Shown: one piece after another, positions 1 to 7,368 of the stretch
How the letters are laid out: each line of letters starts with the position of its first letter
How positions within the stretch are numbered: position 1 is the stretch's first letter
From: an uncultured Clostridia bacterium
GTDB taxonomy: Bacteria > Bacillota > Clostridia > Christensenellales > Borkfalkiaceae
Reading direction: 5' to 3'
DNA: 64,000 bases
Assembly (NCBI GenBank): GCA_947629485.1
Contig: CANRDX010000005.1
Location: 1 to 64,000 of the forward strand
Position numbers and translations under genes: made by a program
The notes under the pieces: model-generated
What the model saw: only the letters and a program-made list of their open reading frames with translations
What the model was told of the DNA's origin: nothing
Databases searched by the model: none

Positions 1-74
1 GACAGGAGTTGAACCTGCACGGTCATCCCACAAGATCCTTAGTCTTGCGCGTCTGCCAATTCCGCCACGACCGC
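1..74 (-). tRNA. tRNA-Leu (anticodon AAG), 3' end cut by the window edge
   Basis: Read on the minus strand, the gene begins at 74 with an acceptor strand GCGGTCG, a D arm, and an anticodon stem CAAGA/TCTTG closing the seven-base loop CTAAGGA, so the anticodon is AAG (decoding CUU/CUC Leu). A variable arm longer than usual and a T arm GCAGG-TTCAACT-CCTGT follow. The 3' acceptor strand lies outside the window. A34 in a Leu tRNA would need TadA-type deamination to inosine to read CUC. Confidence 0.9.
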
Positions 75-133
75 ATTGCATTTTGTAACATCTTCGTTAT
101 TATACCGCCTCGCAAAAAAAAAGTCAATCGGAT

Positions 134-661
134 TTAATAGAAAAAATCATAGATTTTCCGAAATCTTATCACTTTTTTTACATACCTCTCCGTTTCGGGA
201 TAGGGGATCTTTACGAGCGACTTGCCGTCGGGGGAGAGCGTTTTATTATACAGCCAACCTCTGACGACGCCTTCCCCCGCGTTATATGCCGCAAGCGCGG
301 TTTCGACGCATTCAAACTTTCCCAAGAGATATTTCAGATACAGCGTTCCGAGGCGCGCGTTGTATTCTCCCGCAAAGAGTTTGTCCGATTCGTACGCAAG
401 CCCTTCCCGCGCGCACACAAATTGGGCGGTAGAAGGGAGAAGCTGCATGAGGCCGACGGCGCCCGCGCTGCTCACGGCGCATTCGTCGAACCCGCTCTCC
501 GCCTTCATGACGGCATAGACGAGCAATTCGTCCACTCCGTATTGCGAAGTGACTTGCCGATACGGACGGGGAAAGCGGGAGCGAACGGCAAAAAACACGG
601 CGATGCAGAGGGATGCCACGGCGAGGATACCACAAAGAATGCGAGTAGCCCGTTTTTTCAT
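134..661 (-). CDS. Membrane-anchored lytic transglycosylase (SLT domain)
   Basis: This 175-residue protein should cleave peptidoglycan glycan strands outside the membrane. Residues about 7-27 form a signal anchor, and the rest is a single SLT domain: the catalytic Glu is about residue 55 in the AESGF motif, followed by the GLMQLLPSTA and AYNAGEG signatures of the Slt/MltC fold. It is the last gene before the tRNA and is separated from the upstream same-strand gene by a strong terminator. No clear ribosome binding site precedes the ATG at 661; instead a sporulation-type -10 element ends seven bases before it, so expression during sporulation is possible. The family call is firm; the substrate stage (vegetative or sporulation) is inference. 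Confidence 0.9.
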   Translation of the reverse strand: MKKRATRILCGILAVASLCIAVFFAVRSRFPRPYRQVTSQYGVDELLVYAVMKAESGFDECAVSSAGAVGLMQLLPSTAQFVCAREGLAYESDKLFAGEYNARLGTLYLKYLLGKFECVETALAAYNAGEGVVRGWLYNKTLSPDGKSLVKIPYPETERYVKKVIRFRKIYDFFY

Positions 662-668
662 TCTTCAT

Positions 669-697
669 ACAGTATGCCCCGCGTCGGAGCAAAATAC
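669..697 (-). promoter_or_regulatory. Possible sigma-E-type promoter of the lytic transglycosylase gene
   Basis: On the minus strand GTATTTT (691-697) is followed after 14 bases by CATACTGT (669-676), which resembles the remembered sigma-E pattern kmATATT-14/15-CATACAnT. The -10 ends seven bases before the ATG at 661, so the transcript would be nearly leaderless. Confidence 0.35.
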
Positions 698-699
698 CG

Positions 700-725
700 A
701 AAAAGGCAGAGCCGCGGCTCTGCCT
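700..725 (-). terminator. Intrinsic terminator of the SPT-like/SDR operon
   Basis: Positions 704-725 form a perfect 22-base palindrome (arms AGGCAGAGCCG/CGGCTCTGCCT), and on the minus strand it is followed by five T residues (700-704). It lies 26 bases after the stop of the 751-1935 gene. Confidence 0.85.
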
Positions 726-750
726 TCTATCGTTATCTTGAACATTTCGT

Positions 751-1935
751 TTACGAAAGGCCGAGGATACCCCAAACTTCCTTGATCTTTTCCACCGCTT
801 CGTCGATCTCCTCGCGCTTGTGCGTTGCGGAATAGCTTGTCCTGATGAGCGCCTTCCCGACGGGCGTCGCGGGGGTGATGACGGGGTTCACGTACACGCC
901 GCGCTCCAACAGCAGTTTGCACGCGGTGAACGCCGTTTCGTCCTCATAGGTATAGATGGAGACGATAGGGGTGGTCGCGGGAATGTATTTGATACCTGCT
1001 TCGTCGAGTTTGGCGCGCATGTAATCGGCGATCTCTTTGAGCGCGCGGACGCGTTCGGGTTCGCGGATGAGGATCTCCAAAGCCTTTCTTGCGCTCTGCA
1101 CGGAGGCGGGCGTGATACTCGCGCTGAAAATATACGGGCGGGAGGTGTGTTTAACGAAATCGATGACGCGGCGGGTGGAAGCCATGTAGCCGCCGAGACT
1201 TGCGAGCGATTTGGAGAAGGTGCCCATATAGATATCTACATCGTCTTCGAGGCCGTAATATTCGGCGGTGCCTCTGCCGTGTTCGCCCAAAACGCCCAAG
1301 CCGTGCGCGTCGTCTACCATGACGCGCGCGCCGTACTTTTTGGCGAGGCGGACGATCTCGGGCAGGTTGCAGATGTCGCCGCTCATGCTGAACACGCCGT
1401 CCGTCACGATGAGCGCGCCGCATTCTTCGGGCACGAAGGCAAGTTTGCTTTCGAGATCCGCCATATCGTTGTGGTTATAGCGGAGCATTTTCCCGTAGCT
1501 CAGGCGGCAGCCGTCGTAGATGGAGGCGTGGTTCTCCTTGTCGCAGAGCACATAGTCGCTCCTGCCGACGATCGCGCTGATGATGCCGAGATTGCTCTGG
1601 AATCCCGTGGAGAAGGTCATCACCGCTTCCTTGTGCAGGAAGGCGGCAAGCTCGTCTTCGAGTTTTTTGTGGATATCCAGCGTGCCGTTCAGAAAGCGGG
1701 AGCCGGAGCAGCCCGAGCCGTACTTTTTCAGCCCCTCGACGCCCGCAGCGATGACTTCTTGGTTGGAAGTCAGCCCGAGATAGTTGTTGGAGCCGATCAT
1801 GATGGTGCGCTTTCCTTCCATCTGCACCACGGTGTTCTGCCCCGAGGTGAGTTCGTGGAAGTAGGGATAGATGCCCGCGGCACGCGCAACGTCGTAATTG
1901 TGCTCGCGTTCGGTTTTTTCAAATAAGTCTCTCAT
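751..1935 (-). CDS. Alpha-oxoamine synthase, serine palmitoyltransferase-like
   Basis: PLP enzyme of 394 residues from the family that condenses an amino acid with an acyl-CoA (BioF, Kbl, HemA, Spt). His in NHASI is about residue 136, DDAHGLG is near 208-214, and the PLP Lys is about 242 in GTFSKSLAS. The stretches GSGCSGSRFLNGTLDIH, HNDMADLE and GTFSKSLASLGG match what I remember of Bacteroides Spt better than E. coli Kbl (GFGMASVRFICGT) or BioF. It follows an SDR reductase after 14 bases in one operon, the chemistry expected for 3-ketosphinganine synthesis then reduction. Glycine C-acetyltransferase remains possible; substrate is inferred, the fold is not in doubt. Confidence 0.8.
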   Translation of the reverse strand: MRDLFEKTEREHNYDVARAAGIYPYFHELTSGQNTVVQMEGKRTIMIGSNNYLGLTSNQEVIAAGVEGLKKYGSGCSGSRFLNGTLDIHKKLEDELAAFLHKEAVMTFSTGFQSNLGIISAIVGRSDYVLCDKENHASIYDGCRLSYGKMLRYNHNDMADLESKLAFVPEECGALIVTDGVFSMSGDICNLPEIVRLAKKYGARVMVDDAHGLGVLGEHGRGTAEYYGLEDDVDIYMGTFSKSLASLGGYMASTRRVIDFVKHTSRPYIFSASITPASVQSARKALEILIREPERVRALKEIADYMRAKLDEAGIKYIPATTPIVSIYTYEDETAFTACKLLLERGVYVNPVITPATPVGKALIRTSYSATHKREEIDEAVEKIKEVWGILGLS

Positions 1936-1949
1936 CCTGTTGACCTCTC

Positions 1950-2732
1950 TTATGCGTAGAGTTTTCGTAAAACAAAATTTACAAAGCGGGCGGGCAGGAA
2001 TTTGCCAAGCCCGACAAAAAACTTATATTCTCCGCCCACGGTCTTTTTCAGCGGCGGGCGGCGCTTTTTCAGCACCTTTTCCACCGCCTTTGCCACTGTA
2101 TCGGGGCTTTTTCCGTTCTGTTCGTCGTGTTCCATGCGCTTCACCGATCTGCCGATGCGCCCGCCGTAGTCCGCTTCGCCGCCTTCGACGACGCGCGCAG
2201 CGGTAAATCCCGTCTTGGTGTCGCCCGGCTGGATCACGGTGACCTTCACGCCGAACCGTTTCACTTCGCCGTCGAGCGCGAGAGAGAAATTCAGAACGCC
2301 GGCTTTCGTTGCGGAATAACAGGCTTGGAAGGGGATGGGAAGTTCTCCTGCAACGGAGCCGATATTGACGAGCCGCCCCTTGCTCGCTTTGAGATACTTC
2401 AAGGCGATCGAGGAGATCTTGACGAGCGCGGTGAGATTGGTATCGAAGATCTTTTGGATATTTTCGCAGGAAGCGTACTCGACGGCGCCCGCAATGCCCA
2501 TGCCGGCATTGTTGACAACGGCGTCGATCCTGCCCTCGCGCGCAAAGATCTCGTCGAACGCAGCCTGAACGGACGCGATATCCGTGACGTCGGCGCGCAG
2601 GCAGTCGAAGTGTTCATCCTCGAAAACGCGGCGCGCGATCCCGTAAACTTTGCAGCCCTTCGCGGCAAGCCTGCGGGCGGTGGCAAGGCCGATCCCGCTC
2701 GAAGCGCCCGTTACAACGACGACTTTATCCAT
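1950..2732 (-). CDS. Short-chain dehydrogenase/reductase (possible 3-ketosphinganine reductase)
   Basis: A 260-residue classical SDR. The N-terminal TGASSGIG (residues 8-15) binds NAD(P), NNAG is at 74-77, and the catalytic Ser, Tyr and Lys are about 126, 139 and 143 (YSATK). I chose ATG 2732, five bases after a GAGG ribosome binding site, over the GTG two codons upstream. It is first in the operon with the Spt-like synthase, so reduction of the beta-keto product is the likely job; sequence alone cannot exclude another carbonyl substrate. The C-terminal tail (RRPPLKKTVGGEYKFFVGLGKFLPARFVNFVLRKL-like, basic and hydrophobic) could associate with membrane, as in lipid SDRs. Confidence 0.8.
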   Translation of the reverse strand: MDKVVVVTGASSGIGLATARRLAAKGCKVYGIARRVFEDEHFDCLRADVTDIASVQAAFDEIFAREGRIDAVVNNAGMGIAGAVEYASCENIQKIFDTNLTALVKISSIALKYLKASKGRLVNIGSVAGELPIPFQACYSATKAGVLNFSLALDGEVKRFGVKVTVIQPGDTKTGFTAARVVEGGEADYGGRIGRSVKRMEHDEQNGKSPDTVAKAVEKVLKKRRPPLKKTVGGEYKFFVGLGKFLPARFVNFVLRKLYA

Positions 2733-2753
2733 ATCCACCTCTGTATTTTCTAT

Positions 2754-2782
2754 ATTATATCAATAAATTCCGAAAAAAGCAA
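2754..2782 (-). promoter_or_regulatory. Sigma-A-type promoter of the SDR/Spt-like operon
   Basis: On the minus strand TTGCTT (2777-2782), a 17-base spacer, and TATAAT (2754-2759) precede the SDR start by about 21 bases; a GAGGTGG ribosome binding site lies in between. Confidence 0.75.
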
Positions 2783-2872
2783 AGAAAAATCCAATGTTTT
2801 TTCCCGAAAGCAAAATTTTACAAGGCGGTGCGGGATGCGCTCTGCCCATTGCGCCGCCCGCGCGCTCCGCGC

Positions 2873-2901
2873 TCATAAATTTGCGCCGTCCGCCATATAG
2901 T
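2873..2901 (+). promoter_or_regulatory. Sigma-E-like promoter of the spoIIIA operon
   Basis: TCATAAA (2873-2879), 14 bases, CATATAGT (2894-2901) closely resembles the mother-cell sigma-E pattern (kmATATT-14/15-CATACAnT), which drives spoIIIA in Bacillus. The -10 ends five bases before the GTG start, leaving no room for a leader. Confidence 0.6.
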
Positions 2902-2906
2902 AAAAC

Positions 2907-3743
2907 GTGCTCGACTTTCTTCCTCCGCGGATCCTTTCCGCCGTGCGATATGTCAACCTTTGCCGACTGTACGAATTGCGCGTGCGCGCGGACAAGCCTC
3001 TCTGCGCCAATATCGGAGGAGAATTCGTCTTTCTCGGGGAGCGCGGCGTTTCGGGGAAGGCGCAGGCGTTGGTGCCCACGCAGAAAGAGGTCGAGGACGC
3101 CCTGTTCGCGGCGAGCGGGTACAGCGTTTACGCCGTGGAAAACCAGCTGAAAAGCGGGTTTGTAACGGCGGGCGAGGGGGAACGCGTGGGCATCGCGGGG
3201 ACGGTCGTCTACGAGCGCGGCGCGGTGCATTCCGTGCGCGAAGTCACGTCTCTGTGCATCAGGGTCCCGCACGAGATCAAGGGCTGCGCGGAGGAGATCT
3301 ATACACGGTGTCTTTCCGACGGCGTGCGGTCTCTTCTGCTTCTCGCGCCTCCGGGCGAGGGAAAGACGACCATTCTCCGCGATCTGACCCGCATCGTCAG
3401 CGAGCGCACGTCCCTCAACATTCTGGTGAGCGACGAGCGGGGAGAACTTTCGGCGGGCGACCTCGGCGCGACGGCGGACGTGATACGCTTTGCGGATAAG
3501 CTCACCGCGTTCACGGCGGGCATTCGCGCGATGCGCCCCGATATCATCGTGACGGACGAGCTTCTCCCGCGCGACTACATCGCAGTGAAGAGGGCGATCG
3601 AGAGCGGGATCGCCGTGTTTGCGTCGGCACATCTCAAATGCTATCGCGACGTGCCGCAAAAGCTCTTTTCGCGCTATGTCGTCTTGCGCGGATTGGGCGG
3701 GATCGGGGAGATCCTCGGGGAGGACGGAGAGCGTGTGGATTAA
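2907..3743 (+). CDS. spoIIIAA: Stage III sporulation protein AA, ATPase
   Basis: A 278-residue secretion-type ATPase of the mother cell that powers or gates the SpoIIIA-SpoIIQ channel across the outer forespore membrane. Walker A is APPGEGKTT at about 147-155, the Walker B region is IRAMRPDIIVTDEL, and the N-terminal LPPRILSAV...ELRVRADKPL matches the family start. GTG 2907 is the only start that keeps this N-terminus; no ribosome binding site precedes it and a sigma-E-like -10 ends five bases upstream. It overlaps spoIIIAB by 11 bases. The upstream gene runs the other way, so this is the operon's first gene. Confidence 0.95.
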   Translation: MLDFLPPRILSAVRYVNLCRLYELRVRADKPLCANIGGEFVFLGERGVSGKAQALVPTQKEVEDALFAASGYSVYAVENQLKSGFVTAGEGERVGIAGTVVYERGAVHSVREVTSLCIRVPHEIKGCAEEIYTRCLSDGVRSLLLLAPPGEGKTTILRDLTRIVSERTSLNILVSDERGELSAGDLGATADVIRFADKLTAFTAGIRAMRPDIIVTDELLPRDYIAVKRAIESGIAVFASAHLKCYRDVPQKLFSRYVVLRGLGGIGEILGEDGERVD

Positions 3744-4200
3744 ATTTTTGCTGAGCGGGCTGATCATCGCCTTCTGCATCCTGCTCGGGTATCTTGCGGC
3801 GAACAAGTACCGTGCGCGCAAGAAGTTTTTCGCCCAATTCGAGGCGTTCAACCTGCGCTATCTCAACGAACTTTCCTATGCGCGCAAGCCGCTCTCCGAA
3901 TTTTTGGAAGGCTATGAATACAGCGGCGATTTCGCAAAGACCGTCTCTTCCTTTTCCCAAAAAAGGGAGGCGGGCTGCAACCATTCCTTTCTCACAAAGG
4001 AGGAAAAGGGGGAGTGCGCCGACTATTTCTCCATGCTCGGTAAGGGCGACAGCAGTTCGCAAAGCGTCTATTTCGCCTCAAAAAAGGCTTATCTTGCGGA
4101 AAAAAAGGGGACGGCGGAGAAGGAATGCAAGGCGCGCGCCTCGCTCTACCTCAAACTCGGGCTGCTTGCGGGGCTTGCCGTCGTGATACTGATCATATGA
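3733..4200 (+). CDS. spoIIIAB: Stage III sporulation protein AB
   Basis: A 155-residue membrane protein of the SpoIIIA complex. One N-terminal membrane segment (about residues 4-21), a soluble helical middle with the RARKKFFAQFEAFN...L..EL..ARKPL pattern of the family, and a C-terminal membrane segment ending VVILII. The family resembles GspF-type type II secretion proteins. GTG 3733 is chosen because GGGGAGG lies nine bases upstream and the membrane segment follows at once; reading further upstream gives a non-hydrophobic shadow of spoIIIAA. Its stop overlaps the spoIIIAC start (ATGA). Confidence 0.92.
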   Translation: MWIKFLLSGLIIAFCILLGYLAANKYRARKKFFAQFEAFNLRYLNELSYARKPLSEFLEGYEYSGDFAKTVSSFSQKREAGCNHSFLTKEEKGECADYFSMLGKGDSSSQSVYFASKKAYLAEKKGTAEKECKARASLYLKLGLLAGLAVVILII

Positions 4201-4397
4201 TAGATATTTCCATCATTTTCAAACTTGCAGCGATAGGGATCATCATCACGGTGGTCTGCCAGATCCTGAAAAAGTCCGATAGGGACGACGTCGCGACGGT
4301 GGTCTCCATCGTCGGGCTTGTGATCGCTCTGACGGTTGCCGTGACGATGATCGGCGATCTCTTTGAGATGGTGCAGGAAATTTTCGGAGTGTATTAG
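4197..4397 (+). CDS. spoIIIAC: Stage III sporulation protein AC
   Basis: A small 66-residue protein with two membrane helices (about 5-22 and 33-52) separated by the polar turn KKSDRDDVA, as in Bacillus SpoIIIAC (68 residues). It is a membrane component of the SpoIIIA-SpoIIQ feeding-tube complex. The ATG at 4197 overlaps the spoIIIAB stop, and the next gene begins three bases after its stop, so translation is coupled through the operon. Confidence 0.93.
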   Translation: MIDISIIFKLAAIGIIITVVCQILKKSDRDDVATVVSIVGLVIALTVAVTMIGDLFEMVQEIFGVY

Positions 4398-4400
4398 CGA

Positions 4401-4793
4401 ATGGCGATCTTCCAGCTCGTCGGCATTGCCTTCATCACCGCCGTCGCCGCGCTCATTCTGCGGGAGACCAAACCCGAGCTTTCCTTCGCGGTCACCATCG
4501 CGGGAAGCATTATTTTGCTTCTTTTCGTCTTCGATCTCTTTCGGGACAGCATATCCATTTTCGGCAAGATCGCCGAAGTCACGGGGATCGACGCGTCGCT
4601 CGTAAAAATATTGCTGAAAATGGTGGGGATCGGCTACCTCGTCGAGTTCAGCGCAGGGATCTTAAACGATTTCGGGCAAACCTCTCTTGCGGACAAGCTC
4701 ACGTTCTGCGGAAAGATCTTGATATTGATCCTCGCGATCCCGATCGTCGAGAGCGTTCTCTCCCTCATTGTGGGGCTTTTGGAGCTGGTATGA
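4401..4793 (+). CDS. spoIIIAD: Stage III sporulation protein AD
   Basis: A 130-residue integral membrane protein, the usual family length (about 133 in Bacillus). Four hydrophobic helices can be seen, starting with FQLVGIAFITAVAALIL; the segment LVKILLKMVGIGYLVEFSAGILNDFGQTSLADKL is the family signature. It is distantly related in topology to SpoIIIAC and acts in the same complex. It overlaps spoIIIAE by four bases. Confidence 0.93.
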   Translation: MAIFQLVGIAFITAVAALILRETKPELSFAVTIAGSIILLLFVFDLFRDSISIFGKIAEVTGIDASLVKILLKMVGIGYLVEFSAGILNDFGQTSLADKLTFCGKILILILAIPIVESVLSLIVGLLELV

Positions 4794-6001
4794 AAGAATT
4801 CTTTCGGACGAGAAGGGGGAAATTCGCCGTCCTTCTCTTCATACTCCTTCTCACGGCGGCGATCGGCGCAGGGATTTTTTCGCACAGCGAGGTAGGAGCG
4901 CGCGCCGTCTCCGCGGAAAGCGAAGCGATGCAGGCGCTTAAAGAGGAGATCAAAGAGCTTCTCGCCTCGCTCGATACAAAGGAGCTGCAAAACTACCTCG
5001 ATACGCTCTCCTCGATGAAGGGCGTCTCCGTGACGGACAAGCTCATGAGCATCATCACGGGCGATCTCTCGCTCGATTACGGCTCGCTCTTTGAGTCCGC
5101 CCTCGGGCTTGTGTGGGAAGAGGGGAAGGTGATGCTGCCCGCTTTTGCCGTCGTTTTGGCGGTCGCTCTGCTCTGTGGGATACTAAACTCCGCAAAAAAC
5201 GGGTTTTTGCAAAGTACTACGTCAGACATAATCCATTTCGTAGGCTATATCTCCGTGGCGGCAGTCGTCCTCGCCTCCCTTCTCGGCGTGCTCAAAACGG
5301 GTTTTTCCGCCATCGTCGGAATGAAAAAGCAGATGGAGATCGTCTATCCCATTTTGCTTACGCTCATGGCGGCAAGCGGGGGATCCGTATCGGCGGGGGT
5401 CTACCGTCCCGCCGTCGCCTTTTTGAGCGGGACGATCGTCGAGCTGTTTTCTTCCGTCGTTTTGCCCGCCGCGGTCATCGTCATTGTCTTGGCGTTCGTC
5501 GGCAATCTTTCGAGCGACGTGCGTACGGAGAAACTCGGCGAGCTTTTTAAGAGCGTCTCAAAATGGCTTATCGGCCTTACTTTGGTGCTTTTCAGCCTAT
5601 TTCTCACCGTGCAGGGCATCACTTCCGCCCAATACGACGGTCTTTCGCTTCGCGCGATCAAGTATATCGTCTCGGGTTCCGTTCCCATCGTCGGCAATTT
5701 TCTCTCCGGGGGAATGGACATTGTCATTGCGGGCAGCGCGCTCATCAAGAACGCCGTCGGCTCCTTTTCCCTGTTTTTGCTTGCGGGAACGCTGTTGAAG
5801 CCCGTCATGCTCTTTGCGGCATTTCAGCTTTTTCTGCGCGTCTGCGCCGCGGCGACGGAGCCTGTCGGCGGGAAAATCTCCTCATTTCTCTCCGAAGTGG
5901 CGAAAAACAGCGGCTATTTCCTCGCCGCGCTCCTCTGCATCGCCTTTCTCTATTTTCTCACGATCGTCCTGCTCATCTGTTCCTCGGGGGTCATCTACTG
6001 A
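4790..6001 (+). CDS. spoIIIAE: Stage III sporulation protein AE
   Basis: A 403-residue polytopic membrane protein with a cleavable-looking N-terminal segment and about seven further helices; the GNFLSGG and LLAGTLLKPV regions match the family. It is the large transmembrane core of the SpoIIIA complex. Residues 142-147 (Ser-Thr-Thr-Ser-Asp-Ile) are encoded by a copy of the short inverted repeat found elsewhere in the window (5213-5234), with the codons AGT, ACT, TCA and ATA that stand out against neighbouring GC-ending codons. The reading frame is intact. It overlaps spoIIIAD and abuts spoIIIAF. Confidence 0.95.
   Translation: MKEFFRTRRGKFAVLLFILLLTAAIGAGIFSHSEVGARAVSAESEAMQALKEEIKELLASLDTKELQNYLDTLSSMKGVSVTDKLMSIITGDLSLDYGSLFESALGLVWEEGKVMLPAFAVVLAVALLCGILNSAKNGFLQSTTSDIIHFVGYISVAAVVLASLLGVLKTGFSAIVGMKKQMEIVYPILLTLMAASGGSVSAGVYRPAVAFLSGTIVELFSSVVLPAAVIVIVLAFVGNLSSDVRTEKLGELFKSVSKWLIGLTLVLFSLFLTVQGITSAQYDGLSLRAIKYIVSGSVPIVGNFLSGGMDIVIAGSALIKNAVGSFSLFLLAGTLLKPVMLFAAFQLFLRVCAAATEPVGGKISSFLSEVAKNSGYFLAALLCIAFLYFLTIVLLICSSGVIY
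5213..5234 (+). repeat. Inverted-repeat family copy 1, inside spoIIIAE
   Basis: AGTACTACG-TCAGA-CATAATCC. It agrees with the copy in dxs at 19 of the first 20 positions apart from two substitutions at positions 5 and 19, and lies in the same codon phase. The repeat is sense-oriented relative to the gene. Confidence 0.7.
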
Positions 6002-6459
6002 TGAAAACGTATATTCTCGCCGTCGCGGGGGTCATTTTGCTCTCCGCCGTCCTTACGATGATCGCCCCGAGCGGAAGGATGGGGAAGTTCATCAAGGGCT
6101 CGATGAAGCTGTTCATTCTCGTCGTCATGATATCGCCCGTCGTGAGCTGGGTGAAGGGCGGAACGCTCGATCTTTCCGCCGCTTCCAAGATCGCGTCGGA
6201 CGAGGAATACCTTCGCGCCTGCGCGGAAAAGCTCGCAGAGGAGGACGAGGCGGAGATCTCCGCGTTCGTGGCGGAGGAATTTTTGGTGGAATGCGACGTA
6301 GAGGTCGCTCGCAAGACGGACGCATATTTTACGCGGGAAAAAATTCGCATCTTTGTGCGGGGCGACGGAATAAACGCGGAGGACGGGCATAAACATATCT
6401 TGACCGATATCCGTGAGGCGGTTGAGGCGCGTTACGGAACGGAGACGGAGGTAACGTGA
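6001..6459 (+). CDS. spoIIIAF: Stage III sporulation protein AF
   Basis: A 152-residue protein with two N-terminal membrane helices (about 4-20 and 33-52) and a soluble C-terminal alpha/beta domain thought to be ring-forming, like its neighbour SpoIIIAG. The motif SGRMGKFIKGSMKLFILVVM-like and the ISPV turn fit the family. ATG 6001 is chosen because it directly follows the spoIIIAE stop and starts at the first membrane segment. The stop overlaps the GTG of spoIIIAG. Confidence 0.9.
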   Translation: MKTYILAVAGVILLSAVLTMIAPSGRMGKFIKGSMKLFILVVMISPVVSWVKGGTLDLSAASKIASDEEYLRACAEKLAEEDEAEISAFVAEEFLVECDVEVARKTDAYFTREKIRIFVRGDGINAEDGHKHILTDIREAVEARYGTETEVT

Positions 6460-6818
6460 CGTTCTCGCTCTCCAAGATCAAGGAACTGTTCAAAAATAAG
6501 ATCTTCCGGCTCTGTCTCCTCGCTGTGATCGCGCTCCTTCTCCTGCTCGCCGCGTATAAGGTTTTCGCGGGCGGGGGGAAGGAGAGCGGAAAATATACGC
6601 CCACGGAGCGCGAGGAGAGGCTGCTCATCCTGCTCACGGGGATCGAGGGCGTCAAGGACGCGAAGGTCATGATCACCGAAGAGGACGGGGTCGCCGTCGG
6701 CGCGGTCATCCTCTTCGAGGGGGAGGACGGCTTCCTCGTCAGAATGCGCCTTGCCGAGGTCGCGGCTACCGCCCTGAACATCGGCAAAAGCGCCGTCGTG
6801 GTCTATGCGGCGTCTTAA
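6456..6818 (+). CDS. spoIIIAG: Stage III sporulation protein AG
   Basis: A 120-residue protein with one N-terminal membrane helix (about 18-37) and a C-terminal ring-building-motif domain in the intermembrane space: EERLLILLTGIEGVKDAKVMITEEDG...EVAATALNIGKSAVVVY. SpoIIIAG forms the large ring of the channel in Bacillus. It is much shorter than Bacillus SpoIIIAG (229 residues), lacking the insertion that forms the beta barrel. GTG start at 6456 overlaps the spoIIIAF stop. This short form is common in Clostridia as far as I recall. Confidence 0.9.
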   Translation: MTFSLSKIKELFKNKIFRLCLLAVIALLLLLAAYKVFAGGGKESGKYTPTEREERLLILLTGIEGVKDAKVMITEEDGVAVGAVILFEGEDGFLVRMRLAEVAATALNIGKSAVVVYAAS

Positions 6819-6852
6819 TTCGTAAATCTTATAATTATAAGGAGATAGTACT

Positions 6853-7338
6853 ATGTCGAACACCAAGAAAATCGCACTTATGTCCACACTTGTATTGCTT
6901 CTTGCAGTGACGGCCATTTTCAACTTCGTCCTTGCGGGAACCAAGAGCCAGTCCGTTCAGAGCGGCGCGAGCGTTCAGGCGAATTACTTCACGACGTTCC
7001 GCGCCGAACGGAACACGACGCGCAGCGAGGAATTTGTCCAGCTTGACAGCGTGATCTCCGCCTACGAAGTGGGCAGCGAGGAGTACACAGCCGCCGTCGC
7101 GAGAAAGCAGGAGCTTGTGGAGCTTATGGAGGATGAACTCGTCATGGAGACCATCATCAAAGCGCTCGGATTTTCCGACGCGGCGGTCGCGATCGGCGAC
7201 AACGAGAACATCAACGTGTTCATCAATTCCGACGAGCTGACGGGGACGACGGTCACGAAAATCTTTTATGCTCTCGAAATCGAACACAATATCCGCAACG
7301 GAAACATCATAATTATGCCTGTCTATGCGGAAAGTTGA
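6853..7338 (+). CDS. spoIIIAH: Stage III sporulation protein AH
   Basis: A 161-residue bitopic protein that meets SpoIIQ in the space between mother cell and forespore. Membrane helix about 7-28, then a YscJ/FliF-like domain with ARKQELVELMEDELVMETIIKALGFSDAAVAIGDNENINVFI and the terminal NIIIMPVYAES. An AAGGAG ribosome binding site precedes ATG 6853; it lies in the right arm of a 14-base palindrome (6828-6841) that could weakly cover it. It is the last gene of the operon; no SpoIIQ is encoded nearby. Confidence 0.95.
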   Translation: MSNTKKIALMSTLVLLLAVTAIFNFVLAGTKSQSVQSGASVQANYFTTFRAERNTTRSEEFVQLDSVISAYEVGSEEYTAAVARKQELVELMEDELVMETIIKALGFSDAAVAIGDNENINVFINSDELTGTTVTKIFYALEIEHNIRNGNIIIMPVYAES

Positions 7339-7368
7339 GAAAAAACAGTAGTAAATTCAAAAATTATG

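Noticed and set aside
820-1926. Long open frames on the strand opposite to clear genes (for example opposite the Spt-like gene, glgB and htpG)
   Set aside because: They mirror GC-rich codon structure of real genes, lack family motifs and ribosome binding sites, and overlap completely.
6847-6860. AGTACTATG at the spoIIIAH start as another repeat copy
   Set aside because: Only the left arm matches; the right arm is absent, and the bases are explained by the ribosome-binding spacer plus ATG. A similar chance half-match is at the glgD start (34192-34200).
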